Source of the DNA: Psychrobacter luti
GTDB taxonomy: Bacteria > Pseudomonadota > Gammaproteobacteria > Pseudomonadales > Moraxellaceae
Assembly (NCBI RefSeq): GCF_014192115.1
Contig: NZ_JACHXL010000009.1
Span: forward strand, 1-49,054
DNA: 49,054 nucleotides
Direction: 5' to 3'
The notes beneath the pieces are model-generated. The model was not told the DNA's origin. It saw only the letters and a list, made by a program, of their open reading frames with translations, and ran no database searches. Below, piece after piece: positions 44,801-49,054 of the stretch. The position numbers and the translations under genes were made by a program. Each line of letters starts with the position of its first letter. Within the stretch, counting starts at the first letter, position 1.

Positions 44801-45200
44801 CTTTAAGGCCTGACACCATTGGATCTGCCACTTGCTGTACTAGCGCTACCAATTGCGCAAACAAGGCACTGGCACTTAATAGCAAAAACACATAAGCAAC
44901 CAAACGTAGCAACCAAAACGTTGGTTTGTTATCCCACCAGATCAGCACCGACTCATAAACCAAAAACGCCAGCAACCACCAGGCACCAAAACCAAAGAAG
45001 CTATAAAGCAAATCTGATAGCCACGCGCCCATCTCGCCACCCATATTATTCACGGTAGTCATATCACTACTGATGTGCGACCAGCTCGGATCATTACCGG
45101 TATAAGTCATCAAAATGACGAATAAATAAACCGCCAGTATTAATCCAAGCAGGGTAAATATGCCCTTTTTTAAATACTCAATAAGTGGTGCTGATATCAC
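41889..45200 (-). CDS. ftsK: DNA translocase FtsK
   Basis: 1103 residues. It pumps DNA at the septum and activates XerCD to resolve chromosome dimers. The N-terminus has four membrane helices (about residues 10-185). A long Ala/Gln/Asp/Glu-rich linker of about 450 residues follows, with poor conservation. The motor begins near residue 645 ([19 protein letters not shown]); Walker A GTTGSGKS starts at residue 766, Walker B is [13 protein letters not shown], and the RecA-like core ends near APDYIDN. The last 65 residues are the winged-helix gamma domain that reads KOPS ([31 protein letters not shown]). The start is GTG (45200) with AAGG upstream. It is divergent from trxB, as in Acinetobacter. 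Confidence 0.96.
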   Translation of the reverse strand: [1103 protein letters not shown]

Positions 45201-46875
<1,675 letters not shown>

Positions 46876-47718
46876 ATGAGTAACTTTGCTAACGATGACG
46901 GTCGCATTGTTATCGACATCAATACAACTGATATAACGCCTGAGACCTTCCGTAAACACGTTAAAAGTCTTGGGCGTTATAACTTTCCCGACCCTGTGAT
47001 GGTTGATCCTGATGGCATCGGTATCGTTGCCGTCGGCGGAGATTTGGCGCCTACAACGCTGATTTCTGCTTACGCGCAGGGATTATTTCCGTGGTTTAAT
47101 GAGGATGAACCTATCGCGTGGTGGTGTCCAGAGCCGCGCTGTATCATGCTACCCACTGACTATAAGCCTAGTAAATCGCTGCGCAAGCAAGCTGGAAGGT
47201 CTCGTTGGCAATTAACTATAAATAAAGCGTTCGATGACGTTATCCATGCATGTAGTTTGCCGCGTAGCGACGCTATTAATGACACGCTGACCGAGGGCGA
47301 ACATACTTGGATTCATGATGAAATGATTGAAGCCTATACCGAGCTACATGCTCAAGGCTTTGCGCATAGCATTGAAGTTTGGGATGATAATCAGCAGTTG
47401 ATTGGCGGGTTATATGGCTTAAAGATAGGCGGGATTTATTTTGGCGAATCGATGTTTCATGTCGCTTCTAATGCGTCAAAGCTCGCCTTTTGGGGCTTGA
47501 TGTGTTTATGTGCCCAAAGCAAAGTGGAATTGGTAGACTGTCAGTTGCCAAATGAGCATCTGATGAGCTTAGGGGCAGCGACCTTGCCGCGTGCTGACTT
47601 TTTAGCACAGCTAGATACACTGATTGGCAGCCGTTCAGTCAAATGGCAAAGAGATTCTCATCAACCTTTAGCCGTATCATTACTCGATAAGCCACAACCG
47701 TGGCAATTAAAAATCTAA
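46876..47718 (+). CDS. aat: Leucyl/phenylalanyl-tRNA-protein transferase Aat
   Basis: 280 residues. It attaches Leu or Phe from aminoacyl-tRNA to proteins beginning with Arg or Lys, marking them for ClpS/ClpAP in the N-end rule pathway. Family motifs: VGGDLAPTTLISAYAQGLFPWFNEDEPIAWWCPEPRCIM, then HTWIHDEMIEAYTELHAQGFAHSIEVW, GGLYGLKIGGIYFGESMFH, and the end VELVDCQLPNEHLMSLGA. About 40 additional residues precede the common start of the family. It is translationally coupled to trxB, the same linkage as in Acinetobacter. The clpS-clpA genes are not in the window. Confidence 0.95.
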   Translation: MSNFANDDGRIVIDINTTDITPETFRKHVKSLGRYNFPDPVMVDPDGIGIVAVGGDLAPTTLISAYAQGLFPWFNEDEPIAWWCPEPRCIMLPTDYKPSKSLRKQAGRSRWQLTINKAFDDVIHACSLPRSDAINDTLTEGEHTWIHDEMIEAYTELHAQGFAHSIEVWDDNQQLIGGLYGLKIGGIYFGESMFHVASNASKLAFWGLMCLCAQSKVELVDCQLPNEHLMSLGAATLPRADFLAQLDTLIGSRSVKWQRDSHQPLAVSLLDKPQPWQLKI

Positions 47719-47796
47719 AGCAAACTCCCTTTACACTGCGTTTCCAATCATCATTTATACAATAAGTAAGTTAAATATTTTACTTACGAGGTTATC

Positions 47797-48228
47797 ATGG
47801 CACCTGATACAGCATTTTTACTTATTGGCACACTGGCGACGCAAGCCAATACAACTAAGGACACGGTGCGTCATTATGATCAGTTGGGTCTACTCAGATC
47901 ACGTAAGCGCCAAGCGGGCTCACGGCTGTATACTGAGTTTCATCCTGAATGCGTTGAGCGCATTGAGTTAATCAAAAGCGCACAAGCAATTGGCTTTACC
48001 CTTACTGAAATCAGAGACAGTCTAAATGACTATTACGATGGACAGTTAGATATTGGTTTACAGCTGACGCTTACTCAACAAAAACTTACACAAGTCAAAA
48101 AACAGCAAGCCAATATTAACGTGATGGTAGAGCTGTTAAGCGAACGTATAGAGGTGCTCGAATGCATGAAAGCAGACAGTAACCATCAACTCAATATTGA
48201 AATCTGCAAAAAGAAAACACTCAAATAA
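47797..48228 (+). CDS. MerR-family transcriptional regulator
   Basis: 143 residues. The N-terminal winged helix has LATQANTTKDTVRHYDQLGLL and SRLYTEFHPECVERIELIKSAQAIGFTLTEIRDSL, the standard MerR DNA-binding arrangement. A coiled-coil dimer helix follows (QKLTQVKKQQANINVMVELLSERIEVLECM). The cysteines (C51, C126 and one near the end, in EICKKK) do not match the CueR, ZntR or MerR metal-binding patterns, so the effector is unknown. A good ribosome site (GAGGTTATC) precedes the ATG. No divergent target gene adjoins it; rimI converges on it. Confidence 0.9.
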   Translation: MAPDTAFLLIGTLATQANTTKDTVRHYDQLGLLRSRKRQAGSRLYTEFHPECVERIELIKSAQAIGFTLTEIRDSLNDYYDGQLDIGLQLTLTQQKLTQVKKQQANINVMVELLSERIEVLECMKADSNHQLNIEICKKKTLK

Positions 48229-48304
48229 CCTCCGAAATATTAAGAAATCAACAGATTTTGTTCATTGATATTTTTTAGTTAAATAGTATCAGTTCTATTC
48301 ATGG

Positions 48305-48796
48305 CTAATATACATAAGTATGCTGCATGATTAACGCATCAATAGCTGGCTGATGCGGGACTTGATAATAGCCCTTTCGCGTATGAATCACGGCAAACCC
48401 TTGTTGTTCATATAAAGCAATTGCGGCAAAATTATCTGCCCGCACCTCTAATAATAAGCTCTCTACCTGATTGATCATTAACTCTGCATTTAATTTGGCA
48501 AAAATCTGTGAGGCGATACCTTGACGCTGATAATCAGGATGGGTACCGATACGCAATATTTCTGCTTGCTCAAAGAGTGATTGATATAAACAATAGCCAA
48601 TTACCTTTTCAGTATCGGCTTTATCTTCTCGTTTATAAACTATCAGCATATGCATACTATCTTGTTCAACCATCTCAACTAGCGTCTGATACGTCCATGC
48701 GTCGTACGGCTGTACTAGCGATTCGATATTTGCGACTGCCTCAATCGTTTTTTGCAGCTTTGATGCATTGGTTGCTAGCTTCTCGATAATAAACAC
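48305..48796 (-). CDS. rimI: Ribosomal-protein-alanine N-acetyltransferase RimI-like
   Basis: 163 residues starting with GTG at 48796, supported by AAAGGAA at the right distance. The GNAT fold is shown by ILRIGTHPDYQRQGIASQIFAKLN (acetyl-CoA loop Q-R-Q-G-I-A), LLLEVRADNFAAIALYEQQGFAVIHTRKGYY and the opening IVYKREDKADTEKVIGYCLYQ. In E. coli RimI acetylates the N-terminal alanine of S18. RimI often travels with tsaB or holD; here it sits alone between merR and tuf. Some GNATs of this type have other substrates, so the name is by similarity. Confidence 0.85.
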   Translation of the reverse strand: MFIIEKLATNASKLQKTIEAVANIESLVQPYDAWTYQTLVEMVEQDSMHMLIVYKREDKADTEKVIGYCLYQSLFEQAEILRIGTHPDYQRQGIASQIFAKLNAELMINQVESLLLEVRADNFAAIALYEQQGFAVIHTRKGYYQVPHQPAIDALIMQHTYVY

Positions 48797-48886
48797 AGTT
48801 ATTCCTTTTGTTTTTCTTATCTAATAACGGTTATGTTATCGTAAATGTTTATGGTTATTGGTATTTACTCATCTATTTAACCCAAA

Positions 48887-48918
48887 AAAAAGCCACCCTC
48901 TTTCAAGGATGGCTTTTT
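48887..48918 (-). terminator. Terminator of tuf
   Basis: AAAAAGCCACCC pairs with GGATGGCTTTTT (a T-G pair on the minus strand), followed by seven T. It lies 45 bp after the tuf stop. Confidence 0.85.
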
Positions 48919-48962
48919 ACTTACTGCTTAACGTTATCAGATTGCTCTGATAGCGTTAGTGC

Positions 48963-49054
48963 TTAGCTAAGTACGTTAGCAACAACACCAGCGCCTACAG
49001 TACGGCCGCCTTCACGAATAGCGAAGCGTAGACCTTTGTCCATAGCGATTGGGT
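48963..49054 (-). CDS. tuf: Elongation factor Tu, C-terminal end (partial)
   Basis: The last 30 codons before the TAA at 48965-48963 read PIAMDKGLRFAIREGGRTVG and end AGVVANVLS. This is the highly conserved domain 3 end of EF-Tu, which carries aminoacyl-tRNA to the ribosome. The gene continues beyond the right edge, so nothing can be said about its start or whether fusA lies upstream. The terminator at 48887-48918 shows that it is the last gene of its transcript. Confidence 0.96.
   Translation of the reverse strand, partial: PIAMDKGLRFAIREGGRTVGAGVVANVLS

Overview
The window looks like ordinary chromosome of a Psychrobacter-like gammaproteobacterium (Moraxellaceae). This rests on protein character and gene order: ftsK divergent from trxB-aat, map-glnD-(membrane protein)-dapC, and a secreted family I.1 lipase with its foldase. 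The identification is from memory of these families; no database was searched. Coding density is high, AT-rich intergenic regions hold many rho-independent terminators, and I saw no CRISPR array, intact insertion sequence, integrase or phage gene.

Layout. 1-4.0 kb: queF (queuosine), a two-gene ABC-2 exporter and a c5-type cytochrome, all on the minus strand. 4.3-7.0 kb: tRNA-Arg(CCG), a small membrane-anchored protein, a cobB sirtuin and a convergent adenine deaminase. 7.1-9.7 kb: a lemA / TPM / TPM operon, followed by 1 kb without genes. 10.7-14.0 kb: a sodium:alanine symporter and two FAS1 (fasciclin) lipoproteins, with the 3' scrap of a third FAS1 gene between them. 14.9-18.7 kb: metH. 18.8-21.4 kb: a solitary nuclease-fold-like protein, two tandem DUF2256 mini-genes (46 and 56 codons), a TolB-like propeller lipoprotein and an HslJ/META lipoprotein. 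21.8-24.2 kb: lipase and lipase chaperone. 24.5-30.7 kb: map, glnD, an unknown membrane protein and dapC. 31.1-38.2 kb: a cNMP/CBS/DUF294 signalling protein with a DnaQ-like exonuclease, PBP4, two small membrane proteins and a DUF2147 protein. 38.5-41.7 kb: rlmH, a DODA-type dioxygenase and an amidase. 41.9-49.05 kb: ftsK, trxB, aat, a MerR regulator, rimI and the 3' end of tuf.

Genes that work together: the ABC ATPase and permease overlap by 4 bp. LemA and the two TPM proteins form one envelope-associated set. LipA needs its foldase, and a hairpin between the two genes may set their ratio. GlnD (nitrogen signalling) and the DUF294 protein share a nucleotidyltransferase motif but serve different systems. 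trxB and aat abut with no spacer.

I did not find a clearly new multi-gene system. The items most worth a second look are the FAS1 gene scar with adjoining palindromes, the paired DUF2256 mini-genes beside a PD-(D/E)XK-like protein, in-frame DNA tandem repeats inside otherwise conserved proteins, a PBP4 with two low-complexity insertions, and a 72-nt nested palindrome after dapC.
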